DNA of 64,000 nt from Nitrobacter hamburgensis X14. Lineage in GTDB: Bacteria > Pseudomonadota > Alphaproteobacteria > Rhizobiales > Xanthobacteraceae. Made by a program: the position numbers and the translations under genes. Position 1 is the first letter of the stretch. Each line of letters opens with the position of its first letter. The DNA lies in contig NC_007964.1 in the NCBI RefSeq assembly GCF_000013885.1, forward strand, positions 3,210,001 through 3,274,000, read 5' to 3'. Positions 53,433-64,000 of this stretch are shown here, piece after piece. Below the pieces are notes generated by a model. It saw only the letters and a program-made list of their open reading frames with translations. It did no database searches and had not been told where the DNA came from.

Positions 53433-53475
53433 GTGGGGCTACGAGGTGATGCGTTGCACGATCGATCCGGGAGCA

Positions 53476-54891
53476 ATGCGGACGATTATTGCAATTCAGA
53501 CGCACTTGCAGAAATTGCGTTGGCGACAACCTCTGGCCGCGACCGTGTCTTTGGCGGCGGCGCTGTTCGTGGCAGGCCCCGCCGTCGGCGAGGACAGGGA
53601 CAAGAACCCGGACGGCATCCCCTCGCCCTCGATCGCCACAAGCTTGCCAGCCAATGGCGACCCGACAGGAACGCACAGATGGTTTGCGACGCGCGGAATT
53701 ACCCATGGCCTGAGCTACACCAGTGAAGTGCTGGGCAATCCGTCAGGCGGCGTTCGGCGGGGCGGGCTTTACGAAGGCAAGCTCGAAGGTTTCGTGGCGG
53801 CCGACCTGGAGAAGCTCATCGGCTGGAATGGGCTGAGCTTCTTCTCCAATGCGTTTCAGACGCATCGAACGTCGGGCGCCCGCGATCAGCACTTGGAAAG
53901 CCTGATCACGATCAGCAACATCGAAGCGACCCCGTCGACGCGCCTGTCGGAGTTCTGGCTCGAACAGAAGCTGTTTAACGACCGATTCAGCGTCAGGGCT
54001 GGTCAGATCACCGCCGACGCCGAATTCTTCATCAGTGAATACAGCAAGATGTTCATCAGCAGCGATTGGCCGACCATTACCGGCGCCAACCTGCCGAGCG
54101 GCGGCCCTGCTTATCCTCTTGCTACGCCCGGCGTTCGGCTGAAGTTTGATCCGACCGAGAACTGGACGGCGCTGGCCGCACTGTTCAATGGCGACCCTGG
54201 CGATCAGGCCACGGTCAATCGTCATGGCACGAATTTCCGGATGAGCGATCCGCCGCTTCTGATGGGCGAGATCCAGTACCGGTACAATCAGGACAAGGAT
54301 GCCAAGGGCCTGGCGGGGATCTTGCGGCTCGGCGCGTGGCACCATTTCGGGGAGTTCGAGGATCAGCGGTTCGACGACACCGGCGTCTCAATGGCAAATC
54401 CGTTGAGCAGCGGAACGGCGCGATTGTTTCACGGCACCAGCGGCATCTATGGCATCGTCGATCAGCAAATCTACCGGCCCGAAGGCGGCGAACCTGACAG
54501 CGGTGTGAGCGTATTCAGCCGTATCGCGGCAACGCCGTCTGATCGTAATCTGGTCGACTTCTACCTCGACGGCGGAACCGTGTTCTCGGGCATGCTGCCA
54601 AGCCGGCCTGACGATAAATTTGGCGCCTCCTTCATTTATGTCCATATCTCCGACCAGGCACGCGCTCTCGACCGCGACACCATCGCGTTTTCCGGGGTGA
54701 ACCAGCCGCTTCGGGATTACGAGATGACGTTCGAACTCAGCTATCAAGCACAGATTGTGCCGGGCTTGGCGGTGCAGCCCTTGTTTCAATATATCGTGCA
54801 TCCTGGGGGCCATGTGCCGCATACCCTCGCGCCTGCATCGCCCGTCAAAAGCGGCGCCCTGTTTGGCGTACGCAGCACCATCGTATTCTGA
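53476..54891 (+). CDS. OprB-type carbohydrate/metal porin
   Basis: 471 residues from ATG 53476 (53446 is possible). The signal peptide (RQPLAATVSLAAALFVAGPA, then VGEDRDKNP) precedes an OprB-family barrel: GITHGLSYTSEVLGNPSGGV, LYEGKLEGFVAADLEKLIGW, RAGQITADAEFFIS, YPLATPGVRLKFDPTENWTA, ELSYQAQIVPGLAVQPLFQY and a C-terminal F (RSTIVF). OprB relatives carry sugars; in Bradyrhizobium the relative MnoP passes manganese and is controlled by the Fur homologue Mur. The divergent fur gene and the operator-like repeat fit a metal role. A hairpin follows. Confidence 0.88.
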   Translation: MRTIIAIQTHLQKLRWRQPLAATVSLAAALFVAGPAVGEDRDKNPDGIPSPSIATSLPANGDPTGTHRWFATRGITHGLSYTSEVLGNPSGGVRRGGLYEGKLEGFVAADLEKLIGWNGLSFFSNAFQTHRTSGARDQHLESLITISNIEATPSTRLSEFWLEQKLFNDRFSVRAGQITADAEFFISEYSKMFISSDWPTITGANLPSGGPAYPLATPGVRLKFDPTENWTALAALFNGDPGDQATVNRHGTNFRMSDPPLLMGEIQYRYNQDKDAKGLAGILRLGAWHHFGEFEDQRFDDTGVSMANPLSSGTARLFHGTSGIYGIVDQQIYRPEGGEPDSGVSVFSRIAATPSDRNLVDFYLDGGTVFSGMLPSRPDDKFGASFIYVHISDQARALDRDTIAFSGVNQPLRDYEMTFELSYQAQIVPGLAVQPLFQYIVHPGGHVPHTLAPASPVKSGALFGVRSTIVF

Positions 54892-54899
54892 CGACTGAT

Positions 54900-54929
54900 G
54901 GTGACGGCCCCCACTGGCGGGCCGTCACC
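54900..54929 (+). terminator. 11-bp hairpin after the porin
   Basis: GGTGACGGCCC (54900-54910), loop CCACTGGC, GGGCCGTCACC (54919-54929). 9 bp after the stop; no T run, so strength is uncertain. The next 400 bp (54930-55331) hold no recognisable gene. Confidence 0.65.
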
Positions 54930-55331
54930 ATGCGCTACGCTCGGGCGCGTCCGTCTTATCGACAGATGATCGGCCCCGAGCCGGCAGCCCAACGAGGCTA
55001 TGGCCTGATCCGGTGTCATTCGGGCCCTGAACGCCAGAGCAAGGTCTACGAGCGTTTAGAGATCGATCGTTTTCTCGTTACCGTGACCTGCACTACCCTC
55101 ACAGGGTTATCAACTGAAACTGGTCAACATCGGTCCGACCGGGCTCAAGCAAGCGATCGTCGACTATTTTCGAGCCCGCCATCCAACAAAGCTAAGTACC
55201 GGGCCTGTCGCACCTATCTGGGGACACGCATCACGGATGCCCACGCGGCGACAACCCCGTCCAGGCTTTGCAAACAACAACGGAAGCAGCCTGTGAAGGA
55301 CCGGCAATTATCACGCGCCCGGATCGCGGCG

Positions 55332-56954
55332 TCAGCTGCGCAGCCCCGGCGCTTCCTGGCCGGTGCGTGCGACGTATTCGGTGTAGCCGCCGCCATACTG
55401 GTGGATGCCATCGAGCGTCAGCTCCAGCACGCGATTGGAGAGGACGCTTAGGAAATGTCGGTCGTGCGAGACGAACAGCATAGTGCCCTCGAAGTCCGAC
55501 AGTGCCGTGATCAGCATCTCCTTGGTCGCGAGATCGAGATGGTTGGTCGGCTCGTCCAGCACTAAGAAGTTCGGCGGATCGAACAGCATCTTCGCCATCC
55601 CCAGCCGCGCCTTCTCTCCGCCCGACAACACCCGGCACCGCTTCTCAACGTCGTCGCCGGAAAAGCCAAAGCAGCCGGCGAGTGCGCGCAGGCTACCCTG
55701 CCCCGCGGTCGGAAACGCATCCTCCAGCGACTGGAACACCGTGCGGTCACCGTCGAGCAGATCCATGGCGTGCTGGGCGAAATAGCCCATCTTGACGCTG
55801 CCCCCGACGGCCACTGTGCCCGCGTCGGGCTCGCTCGCACCAGCCACCAGCTTGAGCAGCGTCGACTTGCCGGCTCCGTTGACGCCCATCACGCACCAGC
55901 GCTCGCGCCGGCGGATCATGAAATCGAACCCGCCATAGATCTGCTTGCTGCCATACCCCTTGTGGACGTTCTTCAAGGCGACGACATCCTCGCCGGAGCG
56001 CGGCGCTGGCGGAAAATCGAATGCGACCGTCTGGCGGCGCCGGGGCAGCGCCACCCGCTCGATCTTGTCGAGCTTCTTCACCCGGCTCTGGACCTGCGCC
56101 GCATGCGAGGCACGCGCCTTGAAGCGCTCGATGAACTTGATCTCCTTGGCGAGCATCGCCTGCTGGCGCTCGAACTGCGCCTGTTGCTGCTTCTCGTTCA
56201 GCGCACGCTGCTGCTCATAGAACTCGTAGTTGCCGGAATAGGTGGTGAGCGAGCCAGAGTCGATCTCGATGACCTTGGCGATCACCCGGTTTATGAACTC
56301 GCGATCGTGCGAGGTCATCAACAGCGTGCCTTCATAATCTCGGAGGAAATGTTCGAGCCAGATCAAGCTTTCGAGATCGAGATGGTTGCTCGGCTCGTCG
56401 AGCAGCATGACATCGGGGCGCATCAGGAGGATACGCGCCAGCGCCACACGCATTTTCCAGCCTCCAGAGAGCGCGCCGACGTCGCCCTCCATCATCTCCT
56501 GGCTGAACCCGAGGCCTGACAGCGCCTCGCGCGCCCGGCCATCGAGCGCATAGCCGTCGAGCTCCTCGAAACGATGCTGCACCTCGCCATAGCGCGCGAT
56601 GATCTCCTCCATCTCGTCGGCGCGATCCGGGGCGGCCATCGCGGCCTCGAGTTCGCGGAGCTCGGTGGCGGCCACGCTGACGGGTCCCGCTCCATCCATC
56701 ACCTCCGCCACGGCACTGCGGCCGGACATCTCGCCGACGTCCTGGCTGAAATAGCCGATGGTGATGCCGCGATCGATCGAGACCTGCCCTTCGTCGGGCA
56801 GTTCCTGGCCTGTGATCATCCGGAACAGCGTGGTCTTGCCGGCTCCGTTCGGACCGACGAGGCCGATTTTCTCGCCCTTGTTGAGCGCTGCGGAGGCTTC
56901 GATGAAAAGGATCTGGTGGCCGGCTTGCTTGCTGACGTTGTCGAGACGGATCAT
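55332..56954 (-). CDS. ABC-F family ATPase (Uup/YbiT-like)
   Basis: 540 residues from ATG 56954 (MIRLDNVSKQAGHQILF). Two soluble nucleotide-binding domains: Walker A GLVGPNGAGKTTL and GVNGAGKSTLLKLV, signatures ALSGGWKMRVALARIL and VLSGGEKARLGMAKML, Walker B VMLLDEPSNHLDLESL and FLVLDEPTNHLDLATKEML. They are joined by the ABC-F linker (EQQRALNEKQQQAQFERQQA then FIERFKARASHAAQVQSRVK). No membrane domain. ABC-F proteins act on the ribosome (translation factor or antibiotic protection). It is closest in style to housekeeping Uup/YbiT types, not to resistance types. Confidence 0.95.
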   Translation of the reverse strand: MIRLDNVSKQAGHQILFIEASAALNKGEKIGLVGPNGAGKTTLFRMITGQELPDEGQVSIDRGITIGYFSQDVGEMSGRSAVAEVMDGAGPVSVAATELRELEAAMAAPDRADEMEEIIARYGEVQHRFEELDGYALDGRAREALSGLGFSQEMMEGDVGALSGGWKMRVALARILLMRPDVMLLDEPSNHLDLESLIWLEHFLRDYEGTLLMTSHDREFINRVIAKVIEIDSGSLTTYSGNYEFYEQQRALNEKQQQAQFERQQAMLAKEIKFIERFKARASHAAQVQSRVKKLDKIERVALPRRRQTVAFDFPPAPRSGEDVVALKNVHKGYGSKQIYGGFDFMIRRRERWCVMGVNGAGKSTLLKLVAGASEPDAGTVAVGGSVKMGYFAQHAMDLLDGDRTVFQSLEDAFPTAGQGSLRALAGCFGFSGDDVEKRCRVLSGGEKARLGMAKMLFDPPNFLVLDEPTNHLDLATKEMLITALSDFEGTMLFVSHDRHFLSVLSNRVLELTLDGIHQYGGGYTEYVARTGQEAPGLRS

Positions 56955-56999
56955 GCTGTCATTTTGAGCGAAAGAAATATTGGGGTCTCTTAGTCTATG

Positions 57000-57325
57000 T
57001 CGCCGGCAAGTGGAAGACCGAGGCCTCGGAGACAAAATAGCTTTCGGCGCCGATGAACGTCACCGCCAGCTCGCGCGGTGATAGCTCCGACCCTGTCGAG
57101 GGCCAGTTCGATGATCCGCTCGCGCACCTCCTCGGGAATGCGGTTCCAAACCCGCTTCGGCCGTGGGCGGCGGTCTTCGAGGGCATCGACACCGCCGCTC
57201 AGGAGCCGGTCATACCAGAGGTGGAAGGTGGCGCGAGGTATACCGAGTTTCTCCAGCGTACAGCGTGCCGGCAGGTGCGCCTGCTCGACGAGCCGGATGA
57301 TCTCCAGCTTCTCCCGTAGAAACTG
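57000..57325 (-). pseudogene. IS3-type integrase-core transposase remnant
   Basis: Minus strand reads REKLEIIRLVEQAHLPARCT, LEKLGIPRATFHLWYDRLLS, GGVDALEDRRPRPKRVWNRI and PEEVRERIIELALD. It then shifts frame into ELSPRELAVTFIGAESYFVS and EASVFHLP, where it ends. This is the HTH start of an IS3-like transposase with one frameshift and no catalytic core. It lies just upstream of the ABC-F gene. Confidence 0.75.
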
Positions 57326-57371
57326 TCAAAAAGAGTGGTCAATCGCCGCCGGCCGGTGGATTCAAAAGCCG

Positions 57372-60300
57372 CTATGATCGGCGAAACTCGGCCTCGGCCT
57401 GCTCAAGCCAGAACAGCATGTTCATTCCGCGGTACATCGTTTTCGCAGTGTCAAGCTGGATATGGGCCTGATTCGGTTGGCCTGTGCGCAGGTATAGTTT
57501 TCCGAGGCCGTGATGGCAGCGCGCGACGAGCGGACTCATTTTGAGTTCCGCCGCCAGTGCCAGCGCATCCCGGTAGTGATTCTCAGCAATCTCGGGAGAA
57601 TTCTCCAGCGCCGATACGTCGCCAAGAAGACGAAGTGCGCCCGCCTCGCCGCTACGCTGACCGCTTTCGCGGGCGATGGCCAAGGCGCGCTCAGCAACTT
57701 CAAGAGCGCGTGCAGGCCGGCCAACATGCATATACATTTCACCCAAGGGTATCAGGAAAAGCGAAAGGGCAAATTGATGCCCCATTTTCTCGAAAACGCT
57801 CAGCGCTTGCTCCAGCAACGGGAGGCCTTCAGCAGTTTGTCCTTGCAGCGCGTAAGCGTAACTCAGGCTCCCGGAACTCCCTGCAGCGAGGAACGGCAGG
57901 TTCCATTCGCGAGTTACTTTTAACCCACGCTCCAATAGACCGATGGCGTGGCCGAGTTCTCCTCTGGTGATCATGAGATCGGCGAGACACCAACAAGCGA
58001 TGGCCAGGCTATATGGATGGTCAACCGCTTCGGCGAGGCGAACGCCTTCCTCGCCATGAACAACCCCACGCTCGAACCCGCCTTGATCGGCGTAGATGCG
58101 AGTCAAATAACTGTGGGCTGTTACCGCGGGAATCCCGGAAAGTGAAAATTGTTCGAGGCTCAACCCGCCATCAAGAAGTTCCAAGACTTTCAGAAAGTGC
58201 TCCTCGGCCGATCGAAAATTCAGCGTCGAAAAGCAGGCCGTCCCGAGAAAGAGAGCCGCCGCTGCCTGAAGCGGAATATCCCCGGATAGTTCGGCAAGGC
58301 TCTGCGCGGTTTGACCGAACGCAATTGCGTCTTTTGAATTCCCACCGAGTCCGAGGGTTTGACACATATGAACGGAAAGCAGGCAAGATCTCCGTTGATC
58401 ATTGAGGCGCTTGGCCAAGACTTCGGCTTCATGGAGATAGCTGACGATGCGTTTGAACTGCCCAAGCGGAATGAGCGATGTTTTCAGATCGAAGCGAAGA
58501 TCGATAGCCTGCTCGAGTGTCTCCCGGCTTTCGGGCAGCTTCTCGAGAAGACGTGCCGCATGATCGAAGAATCCGGCAGCCTCACGGTTGGCCCAGCGTG
58601 CATATGCGTGCCGCCCGGCCTTGACCCAAAAGCTGATTGCCTCGCTGACAAGCCCGGCCTCGGTGAAATGGCGCGCGACCATCTCCGGTTGCTTTTCGAC
58701 TAACGCCGGAAACCGTTCGATCAGTGTTTTAGCGATACTCGCATGCAGCTGTCGTCGCCGGCTCTTGAGCATCGTGACATAGGCAGCATCCTGTATGAGT
58801 GCGTGCTTGAACAGGTAACTTGCTTCCGAGGGTGTTCCACGGTGCAAGATGAGGCCGGAAGCCGTCAGTTGTGCGAGCGCAGCATCGAGGTCGGAGGGAG
58901 GCAAGTCCGACACCGCAGTGATCAGTTCGTGAGAGAATTCCCGTCCGATTGCGGCGCCGATCATGGCCACCTCCTTCGCCGAACCAAGCAGATCGAGGCG
59001 GGCCACCAGGGATGCGTGCAGTGTCGTCGGGACAGCGTGTGGCGGCAATGGCCCATCCAGGACGTAGCTCTTAACGCTCTCACGTAACAGCCCGCTATCG
59101 AGCAGCGTCTGCGTCAGTTCCTCGATGAATAGTGGCACGCCATCAGTGCGCGACAGGATATGCGCGGCAACGGCGTCGGGGAGTGCTTTGTCCAGCGTAA
59201 TGCTGCGAATGATCTTGGCGCCATCGTTCGGGCCCAGGGCAGCGCCGTTACATGCGGCTGATCCGCCCAGTCCGGTTGGAATCCCGGCCGGAACGTCACG
59301 ATCAGCAGCAACGGCAGTTGGGTTGCGCTGCTTACCATTCGTCCGAGCAGGTCCAGCGATGTCGGGTCGATCCAGTGAGCATCCTCAAACACGATCAGAA
59401 GCGGCGCTCGTGTGGCTGCATCCTTGAGCCGGTTGAGGAGCGCGCCGAGAGTCATCTCCTGTTTCTGTTGCGGGCTGGCTTTCAGTGCCGGATGGCGCCC
59501 GTCCATTGGCAAGCTCAGCAACTCCGCGAAGAGCGCCCCGTCGCGTGGCAAATTTGCCGATGTCGGCTTGAGCAATGCCTCGAGTTTCTCAAGCCTGGTG
59601 CTGTCGCTATCGCCAGGCCTGAAGCCAGCCTGCTGTTCGATCTGGACAATGAATGGAAAGAGCGCGCTATCCGTATGATGGGGCGAGCAGGAATAACGAA
59701 AGCAAGCATGCGATCCAGCTTCGCATATGGCCACCATGTTTTCAGCGATACGCGACTTCCCAATGCCAGCCTCACCCGAGATGACTACGACACGCCCCTC
59801 ACCGGACCTGGACTGATTCCAGCGGCGCAACAGCAATTCGGCCTCTTCTTGGCGACCGACAAGCGGAGACAGTCCGGCTCCGTGTCGCGCTTCATATCGG
59901 CTGACATCTGTCCTCTCGCCGTGCACCTGCCATGCCTCGATCGGATACGGCTGCCCCTTTACCTCAATGGGGTCTAACTCGCGGCAGTCAAACCTCCCTC
60001 CGAGGAGCCGTTGTGTACTGGTCGCAATAACGACGTCGCCCGACGCCGCACGGGTCTGGAGCCGGGTCGCGAGGTTTGGCGTCTGACCGGTTGCGATATG
60101 GTGGCAGTTATCGTCGATTGTCGACGTTTCACCAACGACGACGAGCCCGGTGGCAATGCCGACACTGGCTCGAAGTTGCATTTCGGGAAATGCAGCCACC
60201 TTGCCGATTGAATCGAGGATAGCAAGACCGGCGCGTACGGCACGCTCTGCATCGTGCTCGTGTGCAGCGGGGTAGCCGAAGTAAACCAGCACGCCGTAGC

Positions 60301-61333
60301 CTTGATACTGGGCTACAAACCCGCCAAACCGGGCTGCGACATCGGCGGCCGTTTTTTGGAAGGTGGCGATCCGATCGTGGATGTCTTCGGGATCGAGATT
60401 CTCCGAATAGCTCGTGGGGCCGATCAGATTGCAAACCATGATCGTCAGTTGGCGCTGCTCAAAAGAGTTGGAGCGAACAACAACTTCAGCTGTGGCATTA
60501 TCGACGCGTGCCGCAGTGGTCTCTGTGCCGGTCTTCCCCCCGGAAGTCCCGTGCATTTTGCGATGGAGTTCATTGCTCGTTGGTGACGCGTCAGGCGGCG
60601 GCGCGCTTCGAAGCTCCGCAACCAGTAGCCGGGTTGCCGCATCGGGCTCCGTACTCAGCTCGTGCCTGAGGCGCGCCGCGAGATCCTGGTAGTACTTGAG
60701 CGCTTCGGCCTTGCGTCCCAAGGCGGCCAGCGCCTGTATCGCCAGCCGATGCGCATCCTCACGCAAGGCATTCACCGCGATTGCCCGATTGGCGTTCTTG
60801 AGCGCAGCCGCCGTGTTTCCCGCCCGCAGCGCTTGCTGGCCGTATCCGACCATGGAGTCGACCGCCAGCCCTGCCAATCGCTCGCGCTCGGAGTTGCGCC
60901 AGTCCAACCATGCTTCTTCTGCTATGTTCAAGTCGGTCAGCAGGGGATTCCGGTAGAGATCGGCGGCCGCAGCGAGCGAAGCGCGGCTTCCCTCGGCCAC
61001 CAGGGCTTCGAAGCGGATCACGTCGCAATCGATCACGCCGGGCGCGAGTGAGACTGCATTATCTTCGCTGACGAGCGCTTCGTGCCCTAGAATCCGGCGT
61101 AGCAGGGAAAGGGCCTGGCGCAGATTCTGTCGAGCCTGGGCCTCGAAATGAGCGCCCCAAAGGAGATCGGCCAGCCTCTCACGCGGCTGCGGCCGGGATG
61201 TGCAGGCCAGATAGGCCAATAGTCCCGCCAGCTTCCTGCTCGGCAAGTGGACGACGACGCCATCGAGCGCCGTCAGTTCGAAACGTCCAAGCAGCGACAG
61301 CCCGAACCTTTGAATCTGCACTTTGTCTTTCAT
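57372..61333 (-). pseudogene. BTAD-cyclase-AAA-TPR regulator interrupted by one frameshift
   Basis: 5' part (ATG 61333 to about 59240): a BTAD/SARP-like head (LSLLGRFELTALDGVVVHLP, LLWGAHFEAQARQNLRQALS), a class III nucleotide-cyclase-like domain (RQLTIMVCNLIGPTSYSENL, GYGVLVYFGYPAAHEHDAER) and an ATPase with Walker A VVISGEAGIGKSRIAENM and VFEDAHWIDPTSLDLL. 3' part in the next frame: VPLFIEELTQTLLDSGLLRE then ~500 residues of TPR-like repeats. At 59230-59245 the frame passes from VTALPW to LGPNDGAKII, consistent with loss of one base. The cyclase metal Asp positions are degenerate (MVCNLIG in place of FxDI). Intact length would be about 1320 residues. A late stop in frame one at 59114 would yield only the first ~740. 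Confidence 0.85.
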
Positions 61334-61523
61334 TTCGCGCGCAACATTCTCACAACAACTGTATCCCGGAAGACACACCACACCCGCTCCGGGTGTCTTG
61401 CAAGCATAATTCACGTCTAGATCACGCCGCATTCACGCTCGAAAGGACGGAGGGCGGATTTAAAGAATTGGTAAACGCAGTTTGTTGCGGTCCATGTTCT
61501 CCGACACCGTTTGAGAAAAAAAT

Positions 61524-64000
61524 ATGAATTTTTTGAGCAATCGCCGGGCCGTGCTGCCCTGCAGGCCACGACTGCGCTGGTCACCACCCAGCGCACGCGG
61601 CGGACGCAACCTGGCTTGATATTCCTCATTCCCTCGATTTCAACGACAGCGCCAACTGGTCTACCGGTGTGGTGCCGACCGGTACCGCGTTTTTCGGCGC
61701 GAGCCACGCCCCCCTGATGTCCACCTCGTCTGACACCGCTATCGATGGCTGGACGTTCAATGCCGGGGCGTCGAACTACCTTATTTCGAACAGTCACCGG
61801 TTCGATTTCAATGGCGCCGGAATCGTCGTCAATGGCGGTTCCGTCATTCTCAAAAATACTGGCACAGTCTTTTTTCTTAGTGGCACGGCGGGCAGCGCCA
61901 CGATTGATAACGACAGCGGAGGCGTATTTGGTGCGGGCATCTTGACCTTCAATGATAGCACGGCCGGCAGCGCCACGATTACTAGCCACGACGGAGGCGG
62001 CACGATATTCCTTGGCGCCAGCACGGCCGGCAGCGCCACGATTATTAACAACTACGCTGGCGGCACGCTTTTCGGTGGGACCGCTACGGCCGGCAGCGCG
62101 ACGATTATCAACAACAGCGGAGGCAGCACGGGTTTCGCGCAAACCAGCACCGCCGGCAACGCCACGATCATCAACAACGCCGGTGGGACTGTTTCCTTCC
62201 GGGACTCCGGCACCGGCGGTACGGCACGATTGATCAACGATGGCGTGGTTGACCTGACCTATCTTTTCGATGCCCAAGGCATCACTCTGGGCTCGATAGA
62301 GGGAAGCGGTGTTTTTCAGCTGGCCACAAAAAATCTGGCGGTCGGGGGCAACAACCGGTCAACAACGTTCTCAGGGGCGATTCTGGATCAGGGTTCATTC
62401 CCCAACCCCTTAGCCGTCGGAGCCTCCCTGACCAAGGAGGGCACCGGCACGCTGACGTTGACGGGCACCGCCAACGCCTATACCGGCGCGACCACCGTCA
62501 ACGGCGGCACGCTGGTGGTGAACGGCTCGATCGAGACCTCGAGTCTCGTCACGGTAAACTCCGGCGGCACGTTGGCGGGTACCGGCACCGTCGGTAACAC
62601 CGCGATAGCAGGCGGCATTTTCGCGCCCGGCTCCGGTACGCCGGGATCGTCGATGACTGTCAACGGCACGCTCGGCCTTTCGCCGACATCGACCTATGCC
62701 GTCAACATCGGCCCCATGACGTCGTCCTTTGCCAATGTCACGGGCGCCGCAACGCTCGGCGGCGCCACCGTCAACGCGAGCTATGCTGGTGGAAGCAATG
62801 TCAGCAAACATTACACCATCCTGACCGCAACTGGTGGGATCAGCGGCACCTTCGGCGTGGTCAATAGCAATCTGCCGGCCAATTTCACGACCGCGCTTAG
62901 CTATGACAGCAACAACGCCTATCTCGACCTGTCATTTGGCTTTGCGCCGCCACCCGGGGGCTTCAGTACCAACCAGAATAACGTCGCCAACGCGGTGATG
63001 AACGCCTTCAACACCAACGGCATTCCGCTGGCGTTCGGCGCGCTGTCGCCGCAGGGGCTGACGCAAGTGTCCGGCGAAGCCGCCACCGGCACCCAGCAGG
63101 CGACGTTTGACGCCATGAGCCTGTTCATGGGCGTGATGACCGACCCGTTCATGGCGGGACGCGGTGACGGCATCCCCTCATCGAATGGCGCGCCAGCATT
63201 CGCGGCTGAGGACCACGATGCGCTGGGTTACGCTGCGCGCGGCAATGGCCGCAATGCCGCCGAGCGCAATGCCTATGCCGCGATGTCGCGCAAGGCATTG
63301 CCGATGGCGCCAAGCTTCGAACAGCGCTGGAGCGTGTGGGCGGCGAGCTATGGCGGCTCGCAGACCACGTCAGGCAACAGCGTCGTCGGCTCCAACACCG
63401 CGACCAGCAACCTGTACGGTGTCGCGGTCGGCGCTGACTACCGCGTCTCGCCGGATACACTGGTCGGGTTTGCGATGGCCGGCGGCGCCACCAACTTTAA
63501 CGTTGCAGGTGGACTGGGCTCCGGCCGCAGCGATCTGTTTCAGGCCGGTGCGTTCGTCCACCACCATATCGGCGCGGCGTACCTCAGCGGCGCGCTGGCC
63601 TATGGCTGGCAGGACGTCACCACCGACCGCACCGTGAGCGCGGGCGGCATCGAGCGGCTGCGCGCCAACTTCAACGCGAATGCCTTCTCGGGGCGACTCG
63701 AAGGTGGTTACCGTATCGCCACGCCGTTGATGGGCATCACGCCCTATGCCGCCGGGCAATTCACCACCTATGATTTGCCGACCTATGCCGAACAGGCCAG
63801 CACCGGAGGTCTGTTCGCGCTGAACTACGCCGCGAAGAATGTCACCGCGTCACGCAGCGAACTCGGCATCCGTACCGACAAATCCTTCGCGCTTAGCAAT
63901 GCCATCCTGACGTTGCGCAGCCGTGCCGCGTGGGCGCATAACTTCGACACCGACCGTGCGATCGCCGCGACCTTCCAGTCGCTGCCCGGCGCATCCTTCG
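61524..64000 (+). pseudogene. autotransporter with broken signal peptide, runs off window end
   Basis: From about 61591 to the window end one frame is open (about 800 residues): ADATWLDIPHSLDFNDSANW, five repeats of AGSATIINN-GG, a GTLTLTGTANAYTGATTVNG autotransporter-associated repeat, a pertactin-like stem (SMTVNGTLGLSPTSTYAVNI) and the start of the C-terminal barrel (SFEQRWSVWAASYGGSQTTS, GVAVGADYRVSPDTLVGFAM, GYRIATPLMGITPYAAGQFT). The start is not open in that frame. MNFLSNRRAVL (61524, frame 1), ATTALVTTQ (61566, frame 2) and AHAADATW (61594, frame 3) together look like one signal peptide cut by two frameshifts. Secretion is therefore doubtful unless the sequence has errors. Confidence 0.8.

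Noticed and set aside
61417..62277. 286-codon minus-strand frame with GRAG repeats
   Set aside because: Its repeats are only the complement of the AGSATI repeats of the autotransporter passenger.

Overview
This 64 kb window comes from an alphaproteobacterium of the Bradyrhizobium/Rhodopseudomonas/Nitrobacter group (Nitrobacteraceae). The evidence is the UvrB with long low-complexity tails, an Omp2-type porin, the bradyrhizobial intergenic repeat family (copies near 7.65, 15.9, 17.9, 33.3, 39.6 and 42.1 kb) and the high GC. The 1214-residue molybdenum protein at 44.1-47.7 kb matches the NarG-like nitrite oxidoreductase alpha subunit NxrA, so Nitrobacter is the best guess. This is inferred from sequence features only.

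Layout. 0-10 kb holds core and hypothetical genes: a cut-off GNAT acetyltransferase, uvrB, an inner-membrane/HlyD pair and a 2Fe-2S protein. 10-14.5 kb holds insertion-sequence debris (IS481/IS5), a receiver-EAL protein and a small cysteine-rich protein gene split by an IS110/IS1111-type element whose junctions can be read to the base. 14.8-19 kb holds hemE, a TusA-like protein, msrA and a VOC protein. 19-23.8 kb holds a Tat-exported tyrosinase with a small partner, a LuxR-type regulator and hypotheticals. 24-30.5 kb is a type I secretion cassette: two unusual repeat proteins (one N/Q-rich, one with four YF-NAI-QTN modules), a PrtD-type ABC exporter and a PrtE-type adaptor.

30.5-37 kb is a molybdenum cluster. 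It has a full ModE, a DNA-binding-only ModE paralogue, a decayed YqeB-like Mo-hydroxylase maturation gene fused to a 5'-truncated TauE/SafE permease, and molybdenum-storage genes mosB and mosA separated by an IS110 element. Three ModE-box-like inverted repeats lie before modE, the yqeB-like gene and mosB. The same window carries the Mo enzyme NxrA. After a porin, selO, a DUF2237 gene and a DJ-1/PfpI gene comes the solitary nxrA, with no beta subunit next to it.

48-52.6 kb is an assimilatory nitrite reduction operon (broken nirC, nirB, nirD, hemD-like) bounded by IS3 and IS21 scraps. 52.8-57 kb carries a Fur regulator divergent from an OprB-type porin, then an ABC-F ATPase. 57-61.4 kb is a large BTAD-cyclase-ATPase-TPR regulator broken by one frameshift. 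The window ends inside an autotransporter whose signal-peptide region carries two frameshifts. Decay by IS insertion, truncation and frameshift is common, as in a genome with many active elements.
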